Origin: a virus
DNA: 26,435 bases
Strand: one strand, 5' to 3'
Virus record (IMG/VR): IMGVR_UViG_3300046530_000145
Span: 1 to 26,435 of that record
This document shows, piece after piece, positions 8,001 to 15,165 of the stretch. The stretch's first letter is position 1; every line of letters starts with the position of its first letter. The position numbers and the translations under genes are program-made. The notes under the pieces were generated by a model. It saw only the letters and a program-made list of their open reading frames with translations, did not search any database and was not told the DNA's origin.

Positions 8001-10195
8001 CCTACAAACCGGCGTGGGAACGGGCAGCCAATCACCAGCTCGGCAACGACGTCGTCGCACGTCGGATCCTGGTTGGTGAGACCGACGACAAGATCATCGC
8101 GTTCCTCGAATCCGACGCAGCCAAAGGTATACGTCGGGACCATCCCTTCTTCGCAAGCAACCCCGGCGCGTGGGTTACCTCGATCCGTGCTTACGTCGAT
8201 CACTACATCCCGGACCTCACACTCCAGAACGGGAAGAACCTCCGCGTCGAAGCGCTCGCCGGTCGGGCCAAGGCCGATGACTTCATCGAAGCGATGGGTG
8301 ACGTGAAGGTGAGTTTGCCGGACATCCACGGCGAGAAGATCGACCATGCGCTCGGCATGGGTGGTGCCCTGAGTGAGATCAACAAGGGTGTCGACTACCT
8401 GATGACGTTGCTGGGGACCCTGCCGTCCGACGTTGCGTCTCGGAACCCGTTCTTCGACCGCTCCTACCGCAACCACATGCAGATGCTCATCGACGCCAGC
8501 GACATCAAGAAGGGTCGCATCGACCTGGCGGAGGTCGGCCGGCTTCAACACATCGCCCGTACCCATGCGCTGTCGGACCTCAAGAAGTGGATGTACAACT
8601 CGGACTCCGTCACGGTTCTGGCGAGCAAGGCCCGGTACATGTCGGCATTCATGGGTGCCACCCAGGACGCGATGTCAGCATGGTCGCGGATCATGATCAA
8701 CGACCCGTCAGTTGCGGTGACGTTGAACAAGTTGTGGAACGCCCCCGACAAGGCCGGGTTGATCGTCGATGCGAACGGCAACCAGCTCCAGATGGTCGAC
8801 GGTAAGGAAGCGTGGTTCGCCCCCACTCCGGACGAGCAGGGGAATCGCGTCCGTCTCAATCCGGACGAGGTCGAGGGCGTGGGTCAGGGCCGCTACATCA
8901 CGCTGAAGCTGCCGGATGCGGTCTCCCCGAAACTGTTCGGCAAGGAGTCCACGTTCCTGGCGGTGGCGAACAAGGACTCGTTCAACACGTTCCTCAACCT
9001 CAACCCCGGCGCAGGTCCACTACTGGCCGCGCCGGTCAACGAGATCATCATGAGGAACCCGACCCTGGTCAAGGACGAGCACAAGTTCGAGCAGTGGGTG
9101 ACGAAACAGATCCTTCCGTTCGGTCCGACTGCGGACTGGACGGAGACGATCATGTCGACGTCGATCAAGGAAGCCATCACGGCGTGGCGTGGTGAGGAGT
9201 CGGACAAGTTCAACTCCCGCACCTCGGCGATTATGCAGACGATGCTGTTCGAGTGGGCACGCGGTGGTAAGCAGGGAGACCCTCCGACCTGGGATCAGGC
9301 CGCGTCTCGGGCCGGCAACATCGGTGCCCTGCGGCTCGCCGGTGCTCTCGCGCTGCCCATCCAGTTCCAGTACAAGAGCCCGTACCAGCCCTACATCGAC
9401 GCCTACAACCTGATGAAGCGGCAGGACCCCCAGAACGCGGACATGAAGTTCTACGAGCGGTACGGCGAGGAGTACTTCTACCTGACGTCCCGGGTCACCA
9501 AGTCGCTGCCGGGACTGCCGACCTCGGTCAAGGGACAGGACTTCTTCGAGAAGAACCGGAAGCTGATCGAGAAGCACCCCGAGCTACTGGGGCTCATCAT
9601 GGGTGAAGAGGGAGCCGGAGAGTTCTCGAAGTCTGTGTACGAGTGGGGCAAGCGCAACAGCCTCACTCCTGGCGGAGACAAGCTGCGCCGACAACGAACT
9701 CCCGAGGAGGTCAAGACCGACACCGAGGAACGCCTGGGTTGGGTGAAGTACACGAAGTTCATGGACGCATATCGTGCGGATCTACTCGAACGTGGGTTGA
9801 AGAGCGACCGCCAGGAAGGCGCCGAGGACTTGCGGGAGACGAAGCGGGCGTTCCTCGACCAGAATGCCGCGGATGCTCCTGCGTGGCGGGACGCGTTCTA
9901 CACCGTCGATTCGCAGAAGTACCAGAAACGGATCGAGGGCATGGTCGAGATCGCCAAGGATGAGACGCTTCGCGGTCGTGACGACATCCAAGGACTCACC
10001 GACTACCTGTTGCTGCGTGAGCAGATGAAGCACCAGTTGACGGAACGTGCCGCGCAGGGCGGTGCGAAGACTTTGGAAGCACAGTCCAACGCGGATCTCG
10101 CGGACATGTGGGATGACGTGAAGATGGACCTCCTCGACCGGAACCTAGCGTTCAGCAACCTGTACGACCGTTGGCTCGTACACGACAAGTTCTAA
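5096..10195 (+). CDS. Giant internal/ejection virion protein
   Basis: This 1699-aa protein is the largest in the window and is unlike a tape measure: it has few hydrophobic transmembrane runs and no simple heptad or Trp/Phe-spaced repeats. It is mixed, mostly helical, with many charged residues. Visible landmarks are an EF-hand-like loop NDSKDGSISMDD at residues 168-179, and a region at 611-630 (VWKVSTLLRGGWPVRQLSDE) that resembles segments in other large phage virion proteins. Start GTG 5096 follows GAGG at 5087-5090. Placed between portal-associated genes and a block with two cell-wall hydrolases, it probably is an internal virion protein released with the DNA. No catalytic site was recognised. 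An alternative is a head-tail minor protein with fused domains. Confidence 0.7.
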   Translation: MSFWGAVKGFGRDLGKAWTDWYDQDAKPNIGLAYDMALVATSGFEQSAKDKVASDWKKIKEREQDRGFLGSVIGPGGIAPAAPVLQNLGTVTEVPGVAGVTRALDTPREWAGRAMTSATLVMGPGGLMNLPFGMPGDPLDADDWHKAWNTSRHMSPGQSMIASIGAANDSKDGSISMDDVIDYNKEQGDDPTKQSGWYRYTSGALDFGANFLDPSFGAGKLAKAGKLKYLTMPLKEHKLEEGRYLDSNRLQKVLDLSRTVKSSNELYRKAFSESTFGGSQANVLYRLRHDEDAQRLAIRGFLGDESAMLRLKEYDPGAADKILDAKTREDWADLKSREDLAPDHPRTLKAEERERLNVFDAQRDQAARDAYLDPDTLTLLRTTLVGQAAPRVGKVASARYAIQQKNPYDRPISFRLLHAASTDARIITHVNVHEEEGHIAIRRYLDRTTLDADVRNAFLDQYMAAPSPEIKARIAGEMEDTVIKKLADDNGIGEDQYKQILAAAQRGRAAARYKHVTTAQKFVSEQGAEEMRKAVAEHGDVSVSSFVDDEDNVVMTAQRLLTSQSADIVPLADIDHMKRVFNRHASKFQSVAAGGLADKYLWDVMDDVIGVWKVSTLLRGGWPVRQLSDETARQAFLLGGFKTMTYGARGVANAGRNMWDRGRAGIGYMRARNSGEETAQLDSIVRPSHATVQANAKLGLAGETAPVELGVEKFRSMEEAYANGKLTTDAYIKSLENLADEGILPKAEAGFLAARKDLGEVKFRKKLMDYSLSKIGYDRYTNGPWQTEVLDQALQRRIAVNPFTGDIDDLDLAKKQTPAASKVISRGDHGQFDEDNLYDFISEHRDLMAFRGTTFGIVPDASGGLRLEVYVPDDIRRSKSLRASMGIDFKAQKRTQSTQSFKVKAEGSKEVYEIEGALIDGVWQKNVGTNGYEGGGTANLVIGAVNTKVGRSASKTAFTEIRAADDMVSYKPAWERAANHQLGNDVVARRILVGETDDKIIAFLESDAAKGIRRDHPFFASNPGAWVTSIRAYVDHYIPDLTLQNGKNLRVEALAGRAKADDFIEAMGDVKVSLPDIHGEKIDHALGMGGALSEINKGVDYLMTLLGTLPSDVASRNPFFDRSYRNHMQMLIDASDIKKGRIDLAEVGRLQHIARTHALSDLKKWMYNSDSVTVLASKARYMSAFMGATQDAMSAWSRIMINDPSVAVTLNKLWNAPDKAGLIVDANGNQLQMVDGKEAWFAPTPDEQGNRVRLNPDEVEGVGQGRYITLKLPDAVSPKLFGKESTFLAVANKDSFNTFLNLNPGAGPLLAAPVNEIIMRNPTLVKDEHKFEQWVTKQILPFGPTADWTETIMSTSIKEAITAWRGEESDKFNSRTSAIMQTMLFEWARGGKQGDPPTWDQAASRAGNIGALRLAGALALPIQFQYKSPYQPYIDAYNLMKRQDPQNADMKFYERYGEEYFYLTSRVTKSLPGLPTSVKGQDFFEKNRKLIEKHPELLGLIMGEEGAGEFSKSVYEWGKRNSLTPGGDKLRRQRTPEEVKTDTEERLGWVKYTKFMDAYRADLLERGLKSDRQEGAEDLRETKRAFLDQNAADAPAWRDAFYTVDSQKYQKRIEGMVEIAKDETLRGRDDIQGLTDYLLLREQMKHQLTERAAQGGAKTLEAQSNADLADMWDDVKMDLLDRNLAFSNLYDRWLVHDKF

Positions 10196-10206
10196 AGGAC
10201 GGCGTC

Positions 10207-11547
10207 ATGGCTACGCATGACAGGCGCGAGAAGGAACAAGCCAAGAAGCGCGCCGCCAAGAAGGCTGCCCAGGATAAGCGCCGGCAGGTAGCGGGCACCT
10301 CACAGGGTTCACGTACTCGCGTCGTCGAGGGTGTTGATCTCACAGAGGAGCAGTACCGCTCCTACCAGGAACTGCGGCGCACGGATCCTGCGGCAGCCTC
10401 ACAGTATGTCGACACCGTCAAGGCTTACCCAGATCGACCCGACCAGGCCGAATCCGTCAAGGCCACTCTCAAGCTCAGTGCCAAGCAACGGGGAGAGACG
10501 AAGAAGAAGGAGCTCGAGGATCTCGAGTACGGCCGGCTGACCGAGTCGAGGAAGCAGTTCGAGCAACGTCTCTCTACGACGAAGGTCGAGCCCGTTGGAT
10601 CGGCAACGGCAGCTGAACGTGCAGCCAGCGAGACGTGGCCGACACTCGCGCCCTCGCAACGCACGAACAAACCGCAAGCGAGGTACGAAAAGGACAAGGG
10701 AAGCCAACCGGCGGGGAAGTTGATAGCGCCGAAGGGCGGTAGCGCTGTCGAGCAGTACCTCACCTCCAGGGGGAAGCCGTACGTTGGCCCGCTCAAGCCC
10801 ACCCTTGCCACCGGAGTGAGCATTACTGGTGACGAGAAGATCTGGCTCGGCGAAACTGGCGGAGTGTATGCCCCGTCGAGGGGTCATATGAATGACCCGG
10901 ATGCGCCCGGTGGGCGTCTTGCAGGTCCCGAGGCTACTCAGTACTCGACCATCAACCAGTACTACATCAAGCTTTGGGAGATGACCCCGTTGGAGCGCAT
11001 GGAGTTTCAGCGCGCTCAGGGTCTTCCACCGACCGGGGCTCTGGATCAGTCCACACAGGACGCCTGGAAGAACGTGTTGGTGCACGCCGCTCGGCTGACC
11101 GCAGCAGGGCAGAAGGTCACTCCAGAGTCGCTGTACGGGTTCAAGCTCGACTCGGACAAGACTGGCAAGCGTGGCGGTCCCGCCGGTCCCGGTGAAGCGG
11201 GCGGTGGCCCGAGAACTACTACCCAAGTGGCCCTGACCAACCGAGGCGAGGCCAAGAAACTGCTGAATGCGATCTTCCGCCAGAAGCTCGGGCGAGCGGT
11301 CACCGAGGACGAAGTGTCGATGTTCCAGGCTCAGCTCAACTCCAGCGAGAAGAAGCACCCGAAGACCAGCACTGGGGAGCTCAACGCCGCAGGTTCGCTG
11401 GAGACGCAGAATGTCAGCGGTGGTCTCGACGCCGAGCAGTTCACCGAGGACTACCTGATGGAAACGAAGGGCGGGGAGGCGAACGCCCGCATGGTGGGTG
11501 TCGACTACTTCGACGCGGCGCTAAAGGCCATCGGGGCGGCGGTCTAA
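10207..11547 (+). CDS. Virion protein with PG-binding-like segment
   Basis: A 446-aa protein, probably part of the virion. The first ~45 residues are very basic (REKEQAKKRAAKKAAQDKRR), followed by a charged, coiled-coil-prone stretch. Residues ~255-315 (MTPLERMEFQRAQGLPPTGALDQSTQDAW) resemble a peptidoglycan-binding fold, with the G-L-x-x-T-G-x-x-D-x-x-T-x-x-A-W pattern. Residues ~345-385 (NRGEAKKLLNAIFRQKLGR, then TEDEVSMFQAQLN) match a helical motif I associate with actinophage tail or ejection proteins. Start ATG 10207 has AAAGGAC at 10194-10200; the longer upstream frame overlaps the previous gene without a better site. It is immediately followed by the peptidase gene, consistent with a shared cell-wall-entry role. 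The exact function is unknown. Confidence 0.72.
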   Translation: MATHDRREKEQAKKRAAKKAAQDKRRQVAGTSQGSRTRVVEGVDLTEEQYRSYQELRRTDPAAASQYVDTVKAYPDRPDQAESVKATLKLSAKQRGETKKKELEDLEYGRLTESRKQFEQRLSTTKVEPVGSATAAERAASETWPTLAPSQRTNKPQARYEKDKGSQPAGKLIAPKGGSAVEQYLTSRGKPYVGPLKPTLATGVSITGDEKIWLGETGGVYAPSRGHMNDPDAPGGRLAGPEATQYSTINQYYIKLWEMTPLERMEFQRAQGLPPTGALDQSTQDAWKNVLVHAARLTAAGQKVTPESLYGFKLDSDKTGKRGGPAGPGEAGGGPRTTTQVALTNRGEAKKLLNAIFRQKLGRAVTEDEVSMFQAQLNSSEKKHPKTSTGELNAAGSLETQNVSGGLDAEQFTEDYLMETKGGEANARMVGVDYFDAALKAIGAAV

Positions 11548-12858
11548 ATGGCCAGCTCCGCTGAAGTCGTGGCGATGGCGAAGAAGTACCTCGGCATCCC
11601 TTACGTCTTCGGCGGCACTGATCCCAAGAAGGGGCTGGACTGCTCCAGCCTGGTCCAGCTCGTCTACAAGAACCTCGGCATGCAGCTCCCTCGGCTGGTC
11701 CGGGACCAGCGTAACCAGGGACGCGCCGTCAACGGCATCAAGAATGCCCAACCTGGTGATCTCATCGTTTTCGGAACCCAGCCCTCGAACTACCACATCG
11801 GCATCTACCTCGGTGGGAACAAGATGCTGCACGCCCCGCAGCCTGGGGAGAAGGTGAAGATCGGCAACGTGTACGAGACGCCGACGACGATCCGCCGGCT
11901 CATCGGCGACGGCGGTGCCGGGCAGGATCTCTCCGGCACGCCGGCCGCCGGCTCCGCCGGGGCGGCTGCGGAGAAGCCCATAGACATGAACACCCTGGCG
12001 TCGAACTACGGCTACAGCGTCGCGTTCTTCAAGCAGGACAAGAGCTTGTGGGATCTCATCAACCTGTCGGTAAAGAGCCAGTTCACCCCGCTGGAGTTCC
12101 AGGCTCAGCTCAAGAACACCTCGTGGTACAAGAAGCACAGCGAGTCCTACCGTCTGTGGTCCGCTCAGGAGCGGGTGGATCCGGCGTCCGCGCAGGCGAA
12201 ACTGCACCAGACGAAGGTTCGGTTGATCCAGATGGGCCAGCAGCTCGGCATCAACGTGGACCCGAAACGGTTGGCTGACATGGCATGGAGGGTCAACGCC
12301 TACGCCTGGAGCGATCAGGAGATCTCTGCGGCGATGGCCGGTGAGATGAAGTTCGACCCGAAGAAGGCCGGGAAGTACTACGGCGGGATGGCCGTCAACG
12401 ACGCGAAGATCAAAGAGCAGGCCGCTGCCTACGGCGTCACCGTCGATGACAAGACGGCATTCAATCTGATGAACCAGCTTGTCGGTCAGCAGACCACCGA
12501 AGAGGGCGTGACTGCCTGGATCCAGAAACTGGCGAAGTCGAAGTATCAGGGTCTGGCCGATGACATCGACGCGGGGATGACGGTCGCCGAGTACGCCGAC
12601 CCGTTCATCCAGGCCCAGGCCCGGTTGCTGGAGGTTGACCCGGCGGATGTGCATCTCGACGACAAGCACATCCAGACGGCCCTGCAGAACAAGGACCAGA
12701 AGACTGGCGCCTACGCGCCGAAGAACATGTTCGACTTCGAGAAGCAGGTCAAGTCCGACGCGCGGTGGACCAAGACGAAGAACGGTCGGGACGAGCTGAT
12801 GGAAGGCGCGCAGCGGGTCTTGGCTGATTGGGGTCTGTCCACGACCGGAGGTGGCTGA
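11548..12858 (+). CDS. NlpC/P60 peptidase, virion-associated
   Basis: A 436-aa two-part protein. Residues 1-120 are an NlpC/P60 cysteine-peptidase domain: AKKYLGIPYVFGGTDPKKG, catalytic Cys32 in LDCSSLVQLVY, His83 in NYHIGIYLGG and His95 as the third polar residue. Known members cut peptidoglycan stem peptides. A Gly/Ala linker (~121-146) leads to a ~285-residue C-terminal module (147-431) that is repeated almost intact in the next gene. There is no signal peptide. The position far from the holin/endolysin cassette and beside giant virion proteins suggests local wall digestion at DNA entry rather than lysis. ATG 11548 directly follows the previous stop; the stop overlaps the next start (TGATG). 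Confidence 0.88.
   Translation: MASSAEVVAMAKKYLGIPYVFGGTDPKKGLDCSSLVQLVYKNLGMQLPRLVRDQRNQGRAVNGIKNAQPGDLIVFGTQPSNYHIGIYLGGNKMLHAPQPGEKVKIGNVYETPTTIRRLIGDGGAGQDLSGTPAAGSAGAAAEKPIDMNTLASNYGYSVAFFKQDKSLWDLINLSVKSQFTPLEFQAQLKNTSWYKKHSESYRLWSAQERVDPASAQAKLHQTKVRLIQMGQQLGINVDPKRLADMAWRVNAYAWSDQEISAAMAGEMKFDPKKAGKYYGGMAVNDAKIKEQAAAYGVTVDDKTAFNLMNQLVGQQTTEEGVTAWIQKLAKSKYQGLADDIDAGMTVAEYADPFIQAQARLLEVDPADVHLDDKHIQTALQNKDQKTGAYAPKNMFDFEKQVKSDARWTKTKNGRDELMEGAQRVLADWGLSTTGGG
11986..12840 (+). repeat. Duplicated C-terminal module, copy 1
   Basis: Codons 147-431 of the peptidase gene. Matching blocks shared with copy 2 in the same order include YGYS-AFFKQD, WYKKHSES, HQTKVRLIQMGQQ, DPKRLADMAWRVNAY, DDIDAGMTV and LLEVDPADVHLDD. 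Similarity extends to the nucleotide level, with long near-identical stretches around 12206-12245, implying a relatively recent duplication or gene conversion. Confidence 0.9.
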
Positions 12859-14114
12859 TGGCGTCGTTGGAGAGCATCCTCCGTCAGGCCGGGTTCACCG
12901 GCCAGGGACTCCAGACCGCGATGGCTGTGGCGATGGCGGAGTCTGGCGGTAACGCCAGGGCGTACAACCCGAAGGGCCGGGACCTGTCCTACGGCCTGTT
13001 CCAGATCAACATGCTCGGGGGCATGGGTCCGGAGCGCCGCAAGAAGTACGGCCTGGCGTCGAATGAAGCCCTGTTCGACCCGGTCACCAACGCCCGTGTC
13101 GCCTATGCGATGTCCAACGGTGGAAAGAATTGGAAGCCGTGGACCACCTACACCTCCGGGAAGTACCGCACGTATCTGGGGAAAGGCGCCGAAGTCGCTG
13201 GTGGCGCAGCCGCCACTGGTACTGCCGCTGGTGGCACCGGGGAGCAGCCCCTGTCGATGGATGCGCTGGCCGCCCGGTACGGCTATTCGCTGGCGTTTTT
13301 CAAGCAGGACCCCACCCTGTGGAAGCTCATCAACCAGGCCGTCAAAGACCAGATGACCCCGGATGAGTTTGGTGCCCAGCTCAAGAACACGCAGTGGTAC
13401 AAGAAGCACAGTGAGTCGGACCGACAGTGGCGGGCCTTGGAGCGTGTCGATCCGGAGACAGCACGGGCCCGGATGCACCAGACGAAGGTTCGGCTGATCC
13501 AGATGGGTCAGCAGATGGGTGTGCACGTCGACCCGAAGAGGCTCGCCGATATGGCGTGGCGGGTGAACGCCTACGGGTGGGATGAGAACCAGGTCGCGTC
13601 CGCGTTCCAGGCGGAGATGAAGTTCGATCCCAAGAAGGTCGACCAGTACCGTGGGATGGTGGCGGTGAACGCCGCCTCCATCAAAGAGCAAGCCGCAGAT
13701 TACGGCGTGAAGATCGACGACAAGACTGCGTTCACGCTGACGACGCAGCTGATCGGCCGGTCCACCACCGAAGAAGGCATCACCGAGTACATCAAGAAGC
13801 AGGCGAAGATCAAGTACGCGGGGCTGTCGGATGATATCGACGCGGGGATGACCGTCAAGGACTACGCCTCACCGTTCGTTCAGACCCAGGCGAAGCTCCT
13901 CGAAGTGGATCCGGCTGATGTTCACCTCGACGATCCGCGTATCGCGGCGGCACTCCAGCACCGCGACCCGAAGACGAACAAGCCTGCGGCCATGAGCCTC
14001 ACTGACTTCGAGAAGTCCGTGAAGTCCGACGGCCGGTGGATGAAGACGAAGAACGCCCGCGACGAGCTGATGGATGGCACCCGTCAGATCCTCACCGATT
14101 GGGGGCTCGGATGA
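12858..14114 (+). CDS. Lysozyme-like transglycosylase, virion-associated
   Basis: A 418-aa two-part protein. Residues 1-108 form a lytic-transglycosylase/lysozyme-like (SLT) domain: the likely catalytic Glu28 lies in MAESGGNARAYN, followed by the family's YGLFQIN motif at 45-51 and a NARVAYAM helix. Such domains cleave the glycan strand. A Gly/Ala/Thr linker (~110-132) joins it to a C-terminal module (134-417) that closely matches that of the preceding peptidase. Start ATG 12858 has GGAGG at 12847-12851; the in-frame ATG at 12828 lies inside the previous gene and is rejected. It overlaps both neighbours by a few bases, so all three are co-translated. It likely acts with the peptidase during entry. 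Confidence 0.88.
   Translation: MASLESILRQAGFTGQGLQTAMAVAMAESGGNARAYNPKGRDLSYGLFQINMLGGMGPERRKKYGLASNEALFDPVTNARVAYAMSNGGKNWKPWTTYTSGKYRTYLGKGAEVAGGAAATGTAAGGTGEQPLSMDALAARYGYSLAFFKQDPTLWKLINQAVKDQMTPDEFGAQLKNTQWYKKHSESDRQWRALERVDPETARARMHQTKVRLIQMGQQMGVHVDPKRLADMAWRVNAYGWDENQVASAFQAEMKFDPKKVDQYRGMVAVNAASIKEQAADYGVKIDDKTAFTLTTQLIGRSTTEEGITEYIKKQAKIKYAGLSDDIDAGMTVKDYASPFVQTQAKLLEVDPADVHLDDPRIAAALQHRDPKTNKPAAMSLTDFEKSVKSDGRWMKTKNARDELMDGTRQILTDWGLG
13257..14108 (+). repeat. Duplicated C-terminal module, copy 2
   Basis: Codons 134-417 of the transglycosylase gene, directly repeating copy 1 in the same orientation about 1.27 kb downstream. The module is helical, contains no recognisable catalytic site and is probably the virion-anchoring part common to both hydrolases. 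Confidence 0.9.
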
Positions 14115-14953
14115 CCCAACCCGCCGGCCTGAGTGCCGACCAGCAGGACGCCTTCCAGTTCATCCTCCAGAACATGCTCAAGCCTTACGGCCTGGAGTCT
14201 CTCGGTCCGGTGCTGAAGAACTTCATCATCTCCGGGTACACCGGGGACAACCTGTCCTACATGTTGCAGGACACCCCGGAGTACCAGAAGCGGTTCGCCG
14301 GCAACGAGGTCCGCGGGAAGGCCGGTCTGCCGAAGCTTCCGCCGGGGGAGTACATCGCCACCGAGCGGTCGTACCGGCAGATCATGGAATCGGCGGGGAT
14401 GCCGATCGGGTTCTACGACTCCCCCGAAGACTTCGCCTCGTGGATCGGCCAGGACGTCGCACCGCAGGAGGTCAAGTCGCGGGTGGACCTGGCGGTGGAT
14501 GCCACCAATAGGATGGATGACGACTACAAGAAGGCGATGCAGGACTACTACGGCATCGACCAGAACCACCTCGCCGCCTACTTTCTCGATCAGAGCCGAG
14601 CCGAGCCGTACCTCCAGAAGCAGGCGAAGGCGATGAAGGTCGGTCAGGCCGCGAACCGCAACCAGCTCGGCCTGTACAAGGAAGAGGCGGAGCGGATCGC
14701 CACCTCCACGCAGGCGGAGAACGCGGACGCGCTCATGGGCCAGGCGGCGTCCATCTGGCAGGCCGGGGAGAACCTGAAGGACATCTACGGCACCGACTAC
14801 AACAAGACCGACGTGCTCGAAGAGACCTTCTTCGGCACCGCCTCGGCCAAGCGGAAGCGGCAGAAGCTCGGCGAGATGGAGAAGGCGACGTTCTCCCAGT
14901 CCGGCGGTGCCGGCAAGGGTGCACTGGAAGCAGCCACTCCGGGTTCTTACTAG
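14111..14953 (+). CDS. Conserved virion-block hypothetical protein
   Basis: A 280-aa mostly helical protein of unknown function. I chose ATG 14111, which overlaps the previous stop (ATGA); an in-frame ATG at 14036 lies deep inside the preceding gene. Residues ~45-120 (LQDTPEYQKRFAGNE, then GEYIATERSYRQIMESAGMP, then GFYDSPEDFASWIGQDV) resemble a family I associate with actinophages. The LxxTxxYxKR element recalls the LKNTxWYKKHSES segment in both preceding hydrolases, so this may be a distant, enzyme-less relative of their shared module. It is the last gene before the 212-base non-coding gap and probably belongs to the ejection/entry block. Confidence 0.72.
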   Translation: MTQPAGLSADQQDAFQFILQNMLKPYGLESLGPVLKNFIISGYTGDNLSYMLQDTPEYQKRFAGNEVRGKAGLPKLPPGEYIATERSYRQIMESAGMPIGFYDSPEDFASWIGQDVAPQEVKSRVDLAVDATNRMDDDYKKAMQDYYGIDQNHLAAYFLDQSRAEPYLQKQAKAMKVGQAANRNQLGLYKEEAERIATSTQAENADALMGQAASIWQAGENLKDIYGTDYNKTDVLEETFFGTASAKRKRQKLGEMEKATFSQSGGAGKGALEAATPGSY

Positions 14954-14959
14954 ATCGCG

Positions 14960-14995
14960 CTAAACCGCACTAAACCGCGATAACCTTTATATACT
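14960..14995 (+). promoter_or_regulatory. Candidate promoter with tandem decamer
   Basis: An unusually A/T-rich patch follows the 280-aa gene. CTAAACCGC occurs twice with a 10-base period (14960-14968 and 14970-14978), followed by TATACT at 14990-14995, a good -10 match. No TTGACA-like box sits 16-18 bases upstream; the decamers occupy that position and might bind an activator. It would drive scaffold and capsid genes. Transcription from here is inferred. Confidence 0.45.
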
Positions 14996-15002
14996 TTCCG
15001 GT

Positions 15003-15044
15003 TGCGTGACTGGCCGGCACCGGGGTTCGAGCCCCCGGCACGCG
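15003..15044 (+). other. tRNA-like T-arm/acceptor fold
   Basis: CCGGGG (15020-15025), loop TTCGAGC (15026-15032) and CCCCGG (15033-15038) reproduce a tRNA T-arm with its 7-nt TTCGA loop. TGCGTG (15003-15008) can pair with CACGCG (15039-15044), whose strand directly continues the T-stem. This gives a 12-bp coaxial stack like a tRNA acceptor/T helix. Only 11 bases replace the D and anticodon arms, so it is not a functional tRNA. It may be a minihelix, a degraded tRNA, an att remnant or simply a hairpin. Confidence 0.4.
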
Positions 15045-15095
15045 CTCCTCACCCAGACCGACCGGCCCTGGGGAGTGAACCTAGTCCGGTAGTGG

Positions 15096-15134
15096 GAGCC
15101 GAGACCCGCTTCCCCTGGCGGGTCGTCGTGGCTC
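15096..15134 (+). terminator. Two-tier hairpin before scaffold gene
   Basis: GACCCGC (15103-15109) pairs with GCGGGTC (15118-15124) around an 8-nt loop. Outer GAGCC (15096-15100) can pair with GGCTC (15130-15134). No T-run follows, so it is either a weak terminator/attenuator limiting read-through, or an RNA element in the 5' leader of the scaffold/capsid message. Confidence 0.4.
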
Positions 15135-15165
15135 ACGTCCCTTCGATCGACAAGGGAGACGCCGC

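Noticed and set aside
5096-10195. Tape measure protein
   Set aside because: Despite its length, it lies before the capsid gene, lacks extended hydrophobic runs and regular repeats, and no tail-tube or chaperone genes adjoin it.
14973-15045. Functional tRNA gene
   Set aside because: Only the T-arm and a partial acceptor pair. No D-arm, anticodon arm or matching 7-bp acceptor strand can be placed at the proper distance, and no CCA follows.
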